From positions 1 to 19,026 of the forward strand of contig JAAYGJ010000013.1 of assembly GCA_012727745.1 (NCBI GenBank): DNA of 19,026 bases. The letters are read 5' to 3'. This DNA comes from Clostridia bacterium. Its GTDB lineage: Bacteria > Bacillota > DSM-521 > Neomoorellales > Neomoorellaceae. This document shows, piece by piece, positions 1 through 7,699 of this stretch. The notes below the pieces were generated by a model. It had not been told where the DNA came from, made no database searches, and saw only the letters and a list, made by a program, of their open reading frames with translations. The position numbers were made by a program, and so were the translations under genes. Within the stretch, counting starts at the first letter, position 1; every line of letters starts with the position of its first letter.

Positions 1-19
1 GAAATACTGGTATCATACA

Positions 20-30
20 GACAGCCTGTC
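20..30. promoter_or_regulatory. Short dyad upstream of abrB
   Basis: GACAG-C-CTGTC is a perfect 5+5 bp dyad about 35 bases before the abrB start. TATCAT at 11-16 could be the -10 box of the abrB promoter, which would put the dyad over the transcription start; the -35 box would then lie outside the window. AbrB proteins are often autoregulated, but whether this dyad binds anything is inference. Confidence 0.25.
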
Positions 31-63
31 GAAACATGTTGAAATGGGGAGGGGAGTGGTTTG

Positions 64-318
64 ATGAAGTCAACAGGTATTGTCCGCAAAGTGGACGAGC
101 TCGGCCGGGTTGTTATTCCCATTGAGCTACGGCGTACGCTAGGTATCGAAGAAAAAGATGCCCTGGAAATTTATGTTGATCATGAAAAAATAATCCTCAA
201 AAAATATGAGCCTGCCTGCGTATTTTGTGGGAATGCTAATGATATAATAAATTTCCACGGCAAAAATGTTTGCCGAGAGTGCATGGTAGCCATGGGGCAG
301 CAAACCAAAGCAGTCTAA
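64..318 (+). CDS. abrB: AbrB-family transition-state regulator with C-terminal Cys4 motif
   Basis: DNA-binding regulator of the AbrB/SpoVT swapped-hairpin family, 84 aa. Residues 1-48 follow Bacillus subtilis AbrB almost residue for residue from memory (MKSTGIVRKVDELGRVVIPI, then the ELRRTLGI and DALEIYVD segments), so the DNA-binding half is secure. The C-terminal half differs from the Bacillus protein: it carries two CxxC pairs (C52/C55 and C70/C73) that look like a small zinc ribbon. The ATG at 64 is preferred over the in-frame TTG at 61 because GGGGAGGGG at 46-55 is a good ribosome binding site for it. The family represses post-exponential and sporulation genes during growth. It is the only + strand gene here and converges on rsmI, as in Bacillus. 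Confidence 0.95.
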   Translation: MKSTGIVRKVDELGRVVIPIELRRTLGIEEKDALEIYVDHEKIILKKYEPACVFCGNANDIINFHGKNVCRECMVAMGQQTKAV

Positions 319-327
319 TTATTTTCG

Positions 328-362
328 AAGAAGGACGCGCACAGGCGTCTTTCTTATTTTAT
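328..362 (+). terminator. Rho-independent terminator of abrB
   Basis: AAGAAGGACGC pairs with GCGTCTTTCTT across a six-base loop, giving an 11-bp stem with one G-U pair, followed by ATTTTAT. It starts 9 bases after the abrB stop and separates it from convergent rsmI. The flank on the other side is also AT-rich, so it may work in both directions. I see nothing else in 363-422. Confidence 0.85.
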
Positions 363-422
363 ACCTGTTTGCATTTGCAGGCCAGCTTGCCCCTCCGCAT
401 TCTAAACTTATCCTTACAGAAC

Positions 423-1292
423 TCAAGAAGTGTCTTCCTTTTGCGGCTGACCCGGCAACTCCGGTGATGCTTTAGACAAGCAGGCCCGGTAAACTTCTCG
501 CCGGGAACGCCCATAAGCGCGGGCTACCCGGGCCATCGCCTCCTTGCGCCCGATCCCCTTCGCCTCCAAAGCGGCTACTTCTGCTGCCGCTCGTTCAGGG
601 TCAAACGACGGCAACGGCGGTGCTGCCGCCCCGGCAACTACAAGGGTAATTTCACCCCGGGGAGGCTCGGCGTGAAAATGGTCCACTGCTGCCGCCAGGG
701 TCCCCCGCCAGAAGCTCTCAAACTTTTTCGTCAGTTCCCGTCCCACCACAACCTGCCGTTCTCCCATAATTGCCACCATATCCTGAAGGGTTGCAAGCAA
801 TCTGTGCGGCGCCTCATAAAACACCAATGTGCGTTCCTCTCCCGCTAGTTTCTGCAATTTTTGCCGGCGCGCTCCGGGGGAACGGGGTAAAAAACCTTCA
901 AAAGCAAAGCGCCCGGTGGGCAGACCCGAAGCTACCAGCGCCGTCAGGGCAGCATTGGCGCCAGGTATAGGAATCACTTTAATGCCGGCAACGATAGCCT
1001 GTTGCACCAGTTCTTCCCCAGGATCGCTAATGCCAGGCAAGCCTGCATCGGATACCAGGGCAATTTCTTTGCCCTCCTGCAGTAAACTCAGCAGATAGGG
1101 TGTTTTGCTGGCCCGGTTATGGTGGTGGTAGCTGGTCAATGGCGTATGCAGGCCATAATGGGCCAACAGTTCCCTGGTACGCCGGGTGTCTTCTGCCGCA
1201 ATATAGTCAACTTCTTTTAAAACTTTCAACGCTCGCAGGGTTATATCCTCCAGATTGCCAATGGGCGTAGCTACCAGGTACAGGTTAGCCAT
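423..1292 (-). CDS. rsmI: 16S rRNA (cytidine-1402 2'-O)-methyltransferase RsmI
   Basis: RsmI (YraL/YabC) uses SAM to 2'-O-methylate C1402 in the decoding centre of 16S rRNA. The 289-aa protein has the usual length and the tetrapyrrole-methylase-like fold motifs: N-terminal LYLVATPIGNLEDITLRAL (4-22), AEDTRRTR (33-40), SDAGLPGISDPG (81-92), PIPGANAALTAL (108-119) and FEGFLPR (131-137). The C-terminus holds the family helix with GIGRKEAMARVA. The ATG has AAAGGGG nine bases upstream and overlaps the end of yabA by 8 bases, so it is translated as the last gene of the tmk-holB-ricT-yabA-rsmI run. Confidence 0.96.
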   Translation of the reverse strand: MANLYLVATPIGNLEDITLRALKVLKEVDYIAAEDTRRTRELLAHYGLHTPLTSYHHHNRASKTPYLLSLLQEGKEIALVSDAGLPGISDPGEELVQQAIVAGIKVIPIPGANAALTALVASGLPTGRFAFEGFLPRSPGARRQKLQKLAGEERTLVFYEAPHRLLATLQDMVAIMGERQVVVGRELTKKFESFWRGTLAAAVDHFHAEPPRGEITLVVAGAAAPPLPSFDPERAAAEVAALEAKGIGRKEAMARVARAYGRSRREVYRACLSKASPELPGQPQKEDTS

Positions 1293-1602
1293 AAGGGAAT
1301 GCCCCTTTCTTTTCCAAAAAGCCTTCGCAGAAAAGACAGCCTTGACCGTCTCTTACCCGGGCAAAATGGAGCGGGCAAACATGAAAACCCTCCTGATAAA
1401 GGCGTAACAACTGCTGGCGACCATTTTCCCCCTCCAGAGGTGAGTACATAAAGGCCCGCAGGCGCTGGTTTTCTTCTTCCAAGGTCCGGGCCTGGTTGCG
1501 CAGACGCCGTACTTCCTTCAAAACCTCATTCAAGCGTCCTTCCAGTTCCCCCAGAGCAATTGACAAAGTTCCCGGGTTCTTAGCCTGTACATTACTGTTC
1601 AT
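1285..1602 (-). CDS. yabA: Replication initiation control protein YabA
   Basis: YabA restrains DnaA-dependent initiation of replication by binding DnaA and the sliding clamp DnaN. The 105-aa protein has the family layout: an N-terminal helical part rich in Leu and Glu (about 14-50, with LEGRLNEVLKEVRRL) expected to form a coiled coil, and a C-terminal zinc module with HVCPLH (74-79) and CLFC (89-92). The ATG at 1602 is supported by AGGAG eight bases upstream. It overlaps the end of ricT by 11 bases and the start of rsmI by 8. The order holB-ricT-yabA matches Bacillus. Confidence 0.93.
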   Translation of the reverse strand: MNSNVQAKNPGTLSIALGELEGRLNEVLKEVRRLRNQARTLEEENQRLRAFMYSPLEGENGRQQLLRLYQEGFHVCPLHFARVRDGQGCLFCEGFLEKKGAFPYG

Positions 1603-2401
1603 CTGTCTCTCTCCTGATAGCTGACAGGGGAAATTCTATACTCCCCTGCTCGGATATTTCTACCTGTACCGTTTCTTTAATAATATTATGCCCGGTCACG
1701 CGACCAGAGCCAACCGGTGTCTGTACCATCTCGCCGCACGGGGGAAAATGGCGCTTAGCTTCCTCATAACATTCATTCTCATAGCGTAGGCAGCACATCA
1801 GCCGGCCGCAGAGACCGGAAATCTTAGCCGGATTAAGCGAAAGGTTTTGTTCTTTGGCCATACGAATAGAGACCGGATCAAATTCGTCCTTAAAAGCTGC
1901 ACAACAGATTACCTGGCCGCAACAGCCCAGTCCCCCCAGCATTTTGGCCTCATCGCGCACTCCGATCTGGCGCAATTCAATCCGCGTACGGAATATAGCC
2001 GCCAGGTCTTTTACTAATTCCCGGAAATCAACCCGGCCCTCAGCTGAAAAATAGAATATAACTTTACTGACATCAAAGGTAAACTCCACATCTATAAGTT
2101 TCATCGGCAGGCCATGCTCGGTGATTTTTTCCTGGCAGATACGGAAAGCCTCTTTCTCGCGACAGCGATTGCTGGCAACCTGAGCCGTATCGGCGTCAGT
2201 TGCCCGGCGTAATACGGGGCGCAGGGGCTGCACTATTTCTGCTTCCTCTACCTGCCGCGGTCCAATAACCACTTCGCCATATTCCAGGCCCCGGGCCGTT
2301 TCTACGATAACATGATCGCCTTTTTTAAGCTCCAGTTCCCCCGGAGCAAAATAATATATTTTCCCTGCCCGCTTAAATCTAACTCCAACTACGGTAATCA
2401 C
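1592..2401 (-). CDS. ricT: RicT (YaaT), PSP1-domain protein of the Ric complex
   Basis: RicT with RicA (YmcA) and RicF (YlbF) forms an Fe-S-containing complex that promotes RNase Y-dependent mRNA maturation and affects sporulation, competence and biofilm formation in Bacillus. The 269-aa protein has the PSP1 C-terminal domain and its cysteine-rich signature: C160/C161, C166/C167, C198, C203/C204 and C211, within GLGCCGQVICC and GLCGRLMCCLRYENEC. These cysteines are the probable Fe-S ligands. The start is GTG, forming a GTGA overlap with the stop of holB, so translation is probably coupled. ricA and ricF are not in this window. Confidence 0.93.
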   Translation of the reverse strand: MITVVGVRFKRAGKIYYFAPGELELKKGDHVIVETARGLEYGEVVIGPRQVEEAEIVQPLRPVLRRATDADTAQVASNRCREKEAFRICQEKITEHGLPMKLIDVEFTFDVSKVIFYFSAEGRVDFRELVKDLAAIFRTRIELRQIGVRDEAKMLGGLGCCGQVICCAAFKDEFDPVSIRMAKEQNLSLNPAKISGLCGRLMCCLRYENECYEEAKRHFPPCGEMVQTPVGSGRVTGHNIIKETVQVEISEQGSIEFPLSAIRRETDEQ

Positions 2402-3237
2402 TTCAACTCACCACCCTGCGATAACTGGTAATGCAAGCCAAATAACAATGCCTCCAAAGCCAGGCGACGGTTAGCGTTACGTTCCAGAGCCGCCCGGGTA
2501 CTCTCTATAAGCTGAAAACAGCGCCACAGCTGCAGCGGTGCCAGTCCCGGGGCCTTTACCAGCTGCTCGGGTTGCAGTACGAGCGCCGTCTCACCGGTCA
2601 GTTTCCAGACCAGCTGGTCACGGCAGGCCCGGGCTATAGATTTTAGAACAGCCGATAGGTCGCCCTCCTTTTCCATTTGCGGCAATATTTCCTGTAACAT
2701 TACTTTTAAATCCGCTGCTAAAAACTTCCGCCAGTAATCTACTTCAGCAGGCAAATCAGACTCCGGGACAGATAGCACCAGCTCCTGGCAGCGGGAACGG
2801 ATAGTAGGCAGCAAAAGGTCCCCTTGAACCGCCAGTAAAACAAGATAAGTGTTCGCCGGAGGCTCTTCCAGGATCTTTAGCAGGCAGTTGGCAGCAGCTT
2901 CAGTCATGGTGTCTGCCCCTGCCAGAACGGCTATCTGACCTGCCCCCTGGAAAGAACGGCGGGCCAGCATCCTTTGCAGCTCCCGGATTTGGTCGATTTT
3001 GAAGCTCGCACCCCGGGGCTCCAGATAATGAAAGTCCGGGTGATTATTAGCGGCAAGCTGCAGACAGTGGCGACAGCTGCCGCAGGGTTCACCCTCACCG
3101 GGCTCCTGACAGAGCAGCGCTGCAGCCAGGAATTTTGCCAGGGCAACCCTGTCTTCCTCATTACCGCCGGTAAAGAGGTAAGCATGCACCATTCTCCCGC
3201 TTTGCAATGCCAGACGTAATTGTTCCGCTGCTGTCAT
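2398..3237 (-). CDS. holB: DNA polymerase III delta' subunit (clamp loader)
   Basis: Subunit of the clamp loader that places the beta clamp on primed DNA. In the 279-aa protein I see the family opening HAYLFTG (18-24), a zinc module with C43, C52, C55 and C58, the sensor/Walker B-side segment NCLLKILEEPP (117-127), and the SRC motif (148-150). The P-loop is degenerate: GGNEEDRVALAKF replaces the usual GxxGxGK[TS], so ATP is probably not hydrolysed here. I chose the ATG at 3237; an in-frame GTG at 3255 would add six residues, but its own GTGGAG is better read as the ribosome binding site of the ATG. Its stop overlaps the ricT start. Confidence 0.92.
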   Translation of the reverse strand: MTAAEQLRLALQSGRMVHAYLFTGGNEEDRVALAKFLAAALLCQEPGEGEPCGSCRHCLQLAANNHPDFHYLEPRGASFKIDQIRELQRMLARRSFQGAGQIAVLAGADTMTEAAANCLLKILEEPPANTYLVLLAVQGDLLLPTIRSRCQELVLSVPESDLPAEVDYWRKFLAADLKVMLQEILPQMEKEGDLSAVLKSIARACRDQLVWKLTGETALVLQPEQLVKAPGLAPLQLWRCFQLIESTRAALERNANRRLALEALLFGLHYQLSQGGELK

Positions 3238-3284
3238 AGCTATTACCCACTCCACCAGTAACTATCAGAAGCTATAATTACATT

Positions 3285-3920
3285 CTAACCCTTTATTAAC
3301 CATGTTAAAGTATCCACTGTTTTTTTTATTTGCGCCCACACCGCCTGGGGCGGCCTGCTGGCATCGATAAGGTAAACCCGTTCCGGTTCCTGGGAGGCAA
3401 GTTCCCGATAACCCTGGCGCACCCGCCGGTAAAAATCCAGGTCTTCCTGCTCCAGGCGGTCAGCAGCAGTGTGGCTCCGGCGCCGTTTCAGGCCCACTTC
3501 TACTGCGACGTCCAGCACCAGGGTAAGGTCCGGCCTCAAGCCCCCGGTTGCCAGGTCATTGACCTGCCGCACCAGCTCTGCCCCCAACCCCCGACCATAA
3601 CCCTGATAGGCAATGCTGGAATCTACATAGCGGTCACAAAGCACTAATTTGCCAGCTTGCAGGGCCGGCTGGATACGTTCAGCCACATGCTGGGCCCTGG
3701 CAGCAGCATAAAGAAATACTTCCGCCCGTGCCTCTACGGGGCCATAACGGGGTTCCAGCAACAGGCAACGGATAGCCTCAGCAAGCACTGTTCCTCCCGG
3801 TTCGCGGGTAGTTTCAACTGTAAATCCCCGCTCGCGTAAATATTGCTGCAACAGCTCGATTTGAGTGGTCTTGCCACAACCATCTATTCCTTCCAAGGTA
3901 ATGAATTTGCCTATTGCCAC
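3285..3920 (-). CDS. tmk: Thymidylate kinase
   Basis: Phosphorylates dTMP to dTDP for DNA synthesis. The 211-aa protein has the standard TMPK motifs: P-loop EGIDGCGKTTQ (10-20), the DR motif in LCDRYVDSSIAYQG (about 94-107), and a LID segment rich in Arg (RRRSHTAADRLEQ) followed by FYRRVRQGYREL. The start is GTG, supported by AGGTGA about six bases upstream. It lies 48 bases before holB. In Bacillus a small PII-like gene (yaaQ) and yaaR lie between tmk and holB; neither is present here. Confidence 0.96.
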   Translation of the reverse strand: MAIGKFITLEGIDGCGKTTQIELLQQYLRERGFTVETTREPGGTVLAEAIRCLLLEPRYGPVEARAEVFLYAAARAQHVAERIQPALQAGKLVLCDRYVDSSIAYQGYGRGLGAELVRQVNDLATGGLRPDLTLVLDVAVEVGLKRRRSHTAADRLEQEDLDFYRRVRQGYRELASQEPERVYLIDASRPPQAVWAQIKKTVDTLTWLIKG

Positions 3921-4003
3921 TGCTTTTCACCTGCATCTTCTTTGATTCCTTTGAACAAAAGAAACAATTTGTCCCAACTGGGCATTTGGGATAATTATAT
4001 AGT

Positions 4004-5443
4004 TTAAACTTCTGCCACCAGTACCTTGCCGGTCGGGCCTCGCAATTCAACAAGCTCTGTAATTACCTCAGCAGTCAACACTTCTCCCGGGACTACCAGG
4101 GCCAGGCCAGGAGGACAGGGCGCAACCAGTTCAGCAGCAATATTTCCCTCTGCTCGAGCAAGGGATAATTCCCGTCGCGGCAGTAGCCAGGCTTCCCGGG
4201 GAGTTAAAGCCACCCGGGGCTGCCGTTGCAAAAGCGGCTTAGAGCACAGTCGATATTCCCGGCCGGTCGGCCGGCGTACAGTCAGCAGGGCCTCAAGTAA
4301 CGCCTGACTCTTGGCCCGATCATCACCGGGAGTAACAAGTAACAGAATATAACCCGGCGCAGCCAGCTCGACCTCCTGGCCGGCCTGGCGCAAAACAGCG
4401 GCCAGTTCTATCCCGCTGATACCAAAAGGAGCAGACGGCAGCAGCAAGCGGGTGACATCCAAGCCGGCCGCCGCCGGGCCCACCACCTGGTCGGCTGCCA
4501 GACAGGGGATACCGGCTGCGGCAAGCTGCCGCCTTAAAGACACGGCAACAGCTACTGCTCGTCCCCAGTCCTGCCGGCCCTGTACTTCAGCAATGAGCCG
4601 GGCTGTATCCAGAGAAGCCATTAACAGGTATGAAGGGCTGGTAGTCTGCAATAGGTTTAAAGCCTCTGCCACCGCCTCCCCCGTCCTGTCTTCCCGCAGA
4701 TGCAACATGGCTGCCTGGGTTAAGGCCCCCATAGTTTTATGGGTACTCTGGACAACATAATCTGCCCCCAGTTCCAGGGGGGAAGGCGGCAAAGTATCCG
4801 TCAGGCCAAAATGGGCCCCGTGTGCCGCATCAGCTAGCACCGCCAGTCCCCGGGCCTGAGCCAGTCTAATTAACTCCCGGCTGTGGGGTACAACTCCTTC
4901 ATAAGTTGGGTGTACCAGCAACAACAGCCTGGCCCCAGGATGTTCCGCCAAAGCCTTGGCAAGCGCTGCCGGGGTAACCCCTAAAGGCAAACCGGGTTCG
5001 TCCAACCACTCCGTTTCCAGGTAAACCGGCCGGGCACCGCTTAAGATTAAGCCGTTAAAAACCGCCCGGTGGGCGTAACGGGGCAACAATACCTCGTCGC
5101 CGCTGCGACAGGTAGCCAGAATAACAGCTATCAGGCCGATGCTGGCCCCATTTGTTAAAAAAAAGCTGCGGGCAGCACCATAAAAAGCAGCCGCCTTTTC
5201 CTGGGCAGCCTTAATGACCCCGGTAGGGCAGGCCAGATTATCCAGGCCCGGTAGCTCGGTCAAATCCAGAGCCAGGGTCTCAGCTCCCAGGGCCTGTCTC
5301 CAGGGCAGCCAGGCATAGGCCCCGTCCTTGTGTCCCGGTGTATGCCAGGAGTTATATTTCTGATGCCGGTAATTTAAAAGCGCCTCCCAAAGGGGCGCCT
5401 GCGCCTTGGTCTTCACACCGTTATTGTAACATACTATTAGCAC
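4004..5443 (-). CDS. Orn/Lys/Arg decarboxylase family protein (YaaO-like)
   Basis: Pyridoxal-phosphate fold-type I protein of the basic amino-acid decarboxylase group, 479 aa, like Bacillus SpeA and YaaO and much shorter than the inducible enterobacterial enzymes. Visible motifs: HTPGHKDG (34-41), TNGASIG (97-103), HPTYEGV (178-184), DAAHGAHFG (205-213, PLP-binding Asp) and STHKTMGALTQ (233-243), where K236 should form the Schiff base. A smaller C-terminal domain follows. Substrate (arginine, lysine or ornithine) cannot be read from sequence. The start is uncertain: GTG 5443 and GTG 5416 both lack a clear ribosome binding site, and homologues fit the shorter form. It lies upstream of tmk, the position of yaaO in Bacillus. 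Confidence 0.88.
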   Translation of the reverse strand: MLIVCYNNGVKTKAQAPLWEALLNYRHQKYNSWHTPGHKDGAYAWLPWRQALGAETLALDLTELPGLDNLACPTGVIKAAQEKAAAFYGAARSFFLTNGASIGLIAVILATCRSGDEVLLPRYAHRAVFNGLILSGARPVYLETEWLDEPGLPLGVTPAALAKALAEHPGARLLLLVHPTYEGVVPHSRELIRLAQARGLAVLADAAHGAHFGLTDTLPPSPLELGADYVVQSTHKTMGALTQAAMLHLREDRTGEAVAEALNLLQTTSPSYLLMASLDTARLIAEVQGRQDWGRAVAVAVSLRRQLAAAGIPCLAADQVVGPAAAGLDVTRLLLPSAPFGISGIELAAVLRQAGQEVELAAPGYILLLVTPGDDRAKSQALLEALLTVRRPTGREYRLCSKPLLQRQPRVALTPREAWLLPRRELSLARAEGNIAAELVAPCPPGLALVVPGEVLTAEVITELVELRGPTGKVLVAEV

Positions 5444-5466
5444 CTAAAAAACTTTTTTATAACTCC

Positions 5467-6243
5467 TTACCTGCCCCGCCGTTGCACCCCGGCGTGATCA
5501 ACATAGTAGTCATCCTTATATATCAGTTCCCCTACCGGTACTGCCTGGTAGCCTTCTTTTTTGAGGTAATCTAGCAGCTGCCCCAAAACGTCTGCTGTAT
5601 AACGGCCGTTATTATGAAAAAGCACAATGGAGCCAGGCTTGATGCCTTTCTGCACCCGCTGCAAAATTTCCTCAGCAGTCATATTCTCCATCCAGTCAAG
5701 GGAATCAACATCCCACTGAATGGCACGGTAACCTAGCCGCTCTACAGTACGGATTACTGTGTCGTTATAATCGCCGAAAGGGGGACGAAAAAGCTCCGCC
5801 TTATAGCCCGTTATTTCTTCCACCAGCCTGCTATTTGTTTGCAGTTCTTCGATCATCTCTGCTTCGCTCAAAGCGCTAAAATGGGGATGGGAGCGGGAGT
5901 GGAGGCCAATTTCATGCCCTGCAGCCGCAATTTGCTTGGCTAGCTCCGGATATTTTTCCAGCCATATATTGGTGAGAAAAAAAGTGGCCTTAACCTGATG
6001 TTGTGCGAGAGTATCCAGCAGCCTGGGAGTATACTCCGCCCCCCAGGTCGCATCAAAACTGAGAGCAACCTTTTTTTCGTCAGTGCCCACACTATATATT
6101 GGTAACAACCTGCCGCTACGGCCTACCAGAGCCGCCAGGGGCTGATAATCCGCCAGCATGACACCAAAATAAAGGCCAAGACAAAAAAACAGTAACGGAA
6201 TAATAACGCCTGTTAAACAGCGTCTGCGCAACATCAGGATCAT
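5467..6243 (-). CDS. Membrane-anchored polysaccharide deacetylase (NodB domain, PdaB/YlxY type)
   Basis: Predicted extracellular de-N-acetylase acting on peptidoglycan or a related glycan, 258 aa. A basic N-terminus (LRRR) precedes one hydrophobic segment (about 11-30), so it is probably a signal anchor. NodB motifs in order: LSFDATWG (61-68; D64 as catalytic base), HSRSHPHF (115-122, metal ligands), RPPFGDYN (153-160), WDVDSLDW (177-184) and LFHNNG (208-213). The second Asp of the usual TFDDG is absent, which I associate with sporulation-linked PdaB-like members. I chose ATG 6243 because GGGAGGTG lies five bases upstream; upstream in-frame codons lack one. A sporulation role is inference. 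Confidence 0.9.
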   Translation of the reverse strand: MILMLRRRCLTGVIIPLLFFCLGLYFGVMLADYQPLAALVGRSGRLLPIYSVGTDEKKVALSFDATWGAEYTPRLLDTLAQHQVKATFFLTNIWLEKYPELAKQIAAAGHEIGLHSRSHPHFSALSEAEMIEELQTNSRLVEEITGYKAELFRPPFGDYNDTVIRTVERLGYRAIQWDVDSLDWMENMTAEEILQRVQKGIKPGSIVLFHNNGRYTADVLGQLLDYLKKEGYQAVPVGELIYKDDYYVDHAGVQRRGR

Positions 6244-6294
6244 CTCAACACCTCCCGAGATAATCCTATTCAATTAGCAGGGCGCTTATGAATA

Positions 6295-6331
6295 AGCCAG
6301 AAGCCTTCCGCAATATGGAAGGCTTCTGGCT
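6295..6331 (-). terminator. Perfect 15-bp hairpin ending the glycolate/D-lactate oxidase operon
   Basis: AGCCAGAAGCCTTCC and its exact reverse complement enclose a seven-base loop. It lies 54 bases after the stop of the iron-sulfur subunit gene and before the deacetylase gene. On the - strand the stem is followed by TTATTCATAAG rather than a clean T-run, so termination may be partial, or the hairpin may protect an mRNA end. I see no convincing promoter between it and the deacetylase gene. Confidence 0.7.
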
Positions 6332-6385
6332 ACAGGCTTGACGTTAAATATTAAAATATATATATAGTAGATGTTAAGTTCTTGC

Positions 6386-7681
6386 TTAACCTGCTTTAGA
6401 GCTACTCCTGGATCCCAAGTTCTGATAAGCCTGATCCAGAAGCTGCATGACGTGGATAGCTTTAGCAGGCAATTTGTGCACATCCAGACCGTGCCCCAGT
6501 TGCATCAAACAGGCCGGGCAGGCAGTTACTAGATATTCGGCACCGGTTTTCTTGAAGTTAGCCATCTTGCGATCCAATATTTTACGGGAAATATCATAGT
6601 GAGTAACGTTATAAGAGCCAGCACCACCACAGCACCAGTCGGATTCGTTCAGCTCTACAAATTCAATGCCAGGAATACTCTTTAAAATCTGCCGCGGCTG
6701 CTCTTTAACTTTAATGCCCCGGACACCGTGACAGGGATCATGGTAAGTAACTTTAGCCCTTACCTCACCCATTTCCTGCTTGTAACCAACTTCCACCAGG
6801 TACTGGGCCGGGTCTTTTACTTTAGCCGAGAACTTCTTGGCTAAAGGACCATATTTAGGGTCGTCTTCCAGCAGCTCAGCATAGTAATGGAGGCCGTGAG
6901 CACAGGTAGAACAGTCAGTAATCACAGCATCATACTGCTCGCGGCTAAAAGCGTCCAGGTTTTCCTTGGCCAGTTTAATCTGGGCCTCAACCTCGCCATA
7001 AGCTTCATGGGGTATGCCACAGCAATTGCTGGTAGGTACAATGACCTCAATATCATTGGTCTGTAAAACTCTTATAGTAGCAGCAGCAACATCGGGGAAG
7101 AAGTTGTTCATCATACAGCCGGCGAAATATGCCACCCGCCCTTTAGCTTGAGCAGGCTTTTTTAACAACTGTGGTAAACGGTCCCGCAAAGTCCGTTCCG
7201 GTATCTCGGGCAGTACTCCCTCGGCCTTGCCCATCGAGCCCAGTAAGCCCAGGAAACCGGTGTGACGGGCCAGCCAGCGAGCCCCACTCCGCTGGTAAAA
7301 ACGCAAAACCTTGGCTCCCAGGGTCAGGCGTCTTTGCTTGGCGAGCACACCATGCAGGGCCATACGGATAGGGAAAGGCGTGCCTTTGGCTGCCGTTATT
7401 GCTGCCCGAGCCGATTTAATCATGGTATCGGTAATAACCGAGGAGGGGCAGGCAACAACACAGTTGCCGCACAGGAGACAGGAATAAATATGGTGGTTAA
7501 TTTCCGGTTCTTTGGTTAAATCAAATACACCTTCCAGGGAACGCCGCATCAGGCGGTTGCGGCCCCGGGCAAGGCTATATTCTTCCCCCGTTACTCTATA
7601 AGTAGGACATACTTCCTCACAAAAGCCGCATCTATTGCAACGGCAAATATCTTCGCCAATCTCACTAAATTTTTTGACCAT
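6386..7681 (-). CDS. glcF: Glycolate/D-lactate oxidase iron-sulfur subunit (GlcF-like, CCG domains)
   Basis: Electron-transfer subunit that should take electrons from the FAD subunits to a quinone or other carrier; 431 aa, close to E. coli GlcF. Two 4Fe-4S motifs lie near the N-terminus: CNRCGFCEEVCP (15-26) and CLLCGNCVVACP (68-79). Two cysteine-rich CCG domains follow: GCMMNNFFPD with SNCCGIPHE, then YHDPCHG with WCCGGAGSYN, and a final ACPACLMQL. No membrane segment is visible. The ATG has GAGGAGGA nine bases upstream and follows the preceding FAD gene after 18 bases. The substrate is set by the FAD subunits, so glycolate versus D-lactate remains open. Confidence 0.88.
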   Translation of the reverse strand: MVKKFSEIGEDICRCNRCGFCEEVCPTYRVTGEEYSLARGRNRLMRRSLEGVFDLTKEPEINHHIYSCLLCGNCVVACPSSVITDTMIKSARAAITAAKGTPFPIRMALHGVLAKQRRLTLGAKVLRFYQRSGARWLARHTGFLGLLGSMGKAEGVLPEIPERTLRDRLPQLLKKPAQAKGRVAYFAGCMMNNFFPDVAAATIRVLQTNDIEVIVPTSNCCGIPHEAYGEVEAQIKLAKENLDAFSREQYDAVITDCSTCAHGLHYYAELLEDDPKYGPLAKKFSAKVKDPAQYLVEVGYKQEMGEVRAKVTYHDPCHGVRGIKVKEQPRQILKSIPGIEFVELNESDWCCGGAGSYNVTHYDISRKILDRKMANFKKTGAEYLVTACPACLMQLGHGLDVHKLPAKAIHVMQLLDQAYQNLGSRSSSKAG

Positions 7682-7699
7682 AACTTATTCCTCCTCACC

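Noticed and set aside
3972..3991. Weak hairpin TCCCAA/TTGGGA between the YaaO-like gene and tmk as a terminator
   Set aside because: Only a 6-bp stem, followed by CAAATTG rather than a T-run; too weak to call.
3814..4053. 79-codon - strand frame spanning the tmk start and the intergenic gap
   Set aside because: It overlaps both tmk and the end of the YaaO-like gene in another frame and shows no domain.
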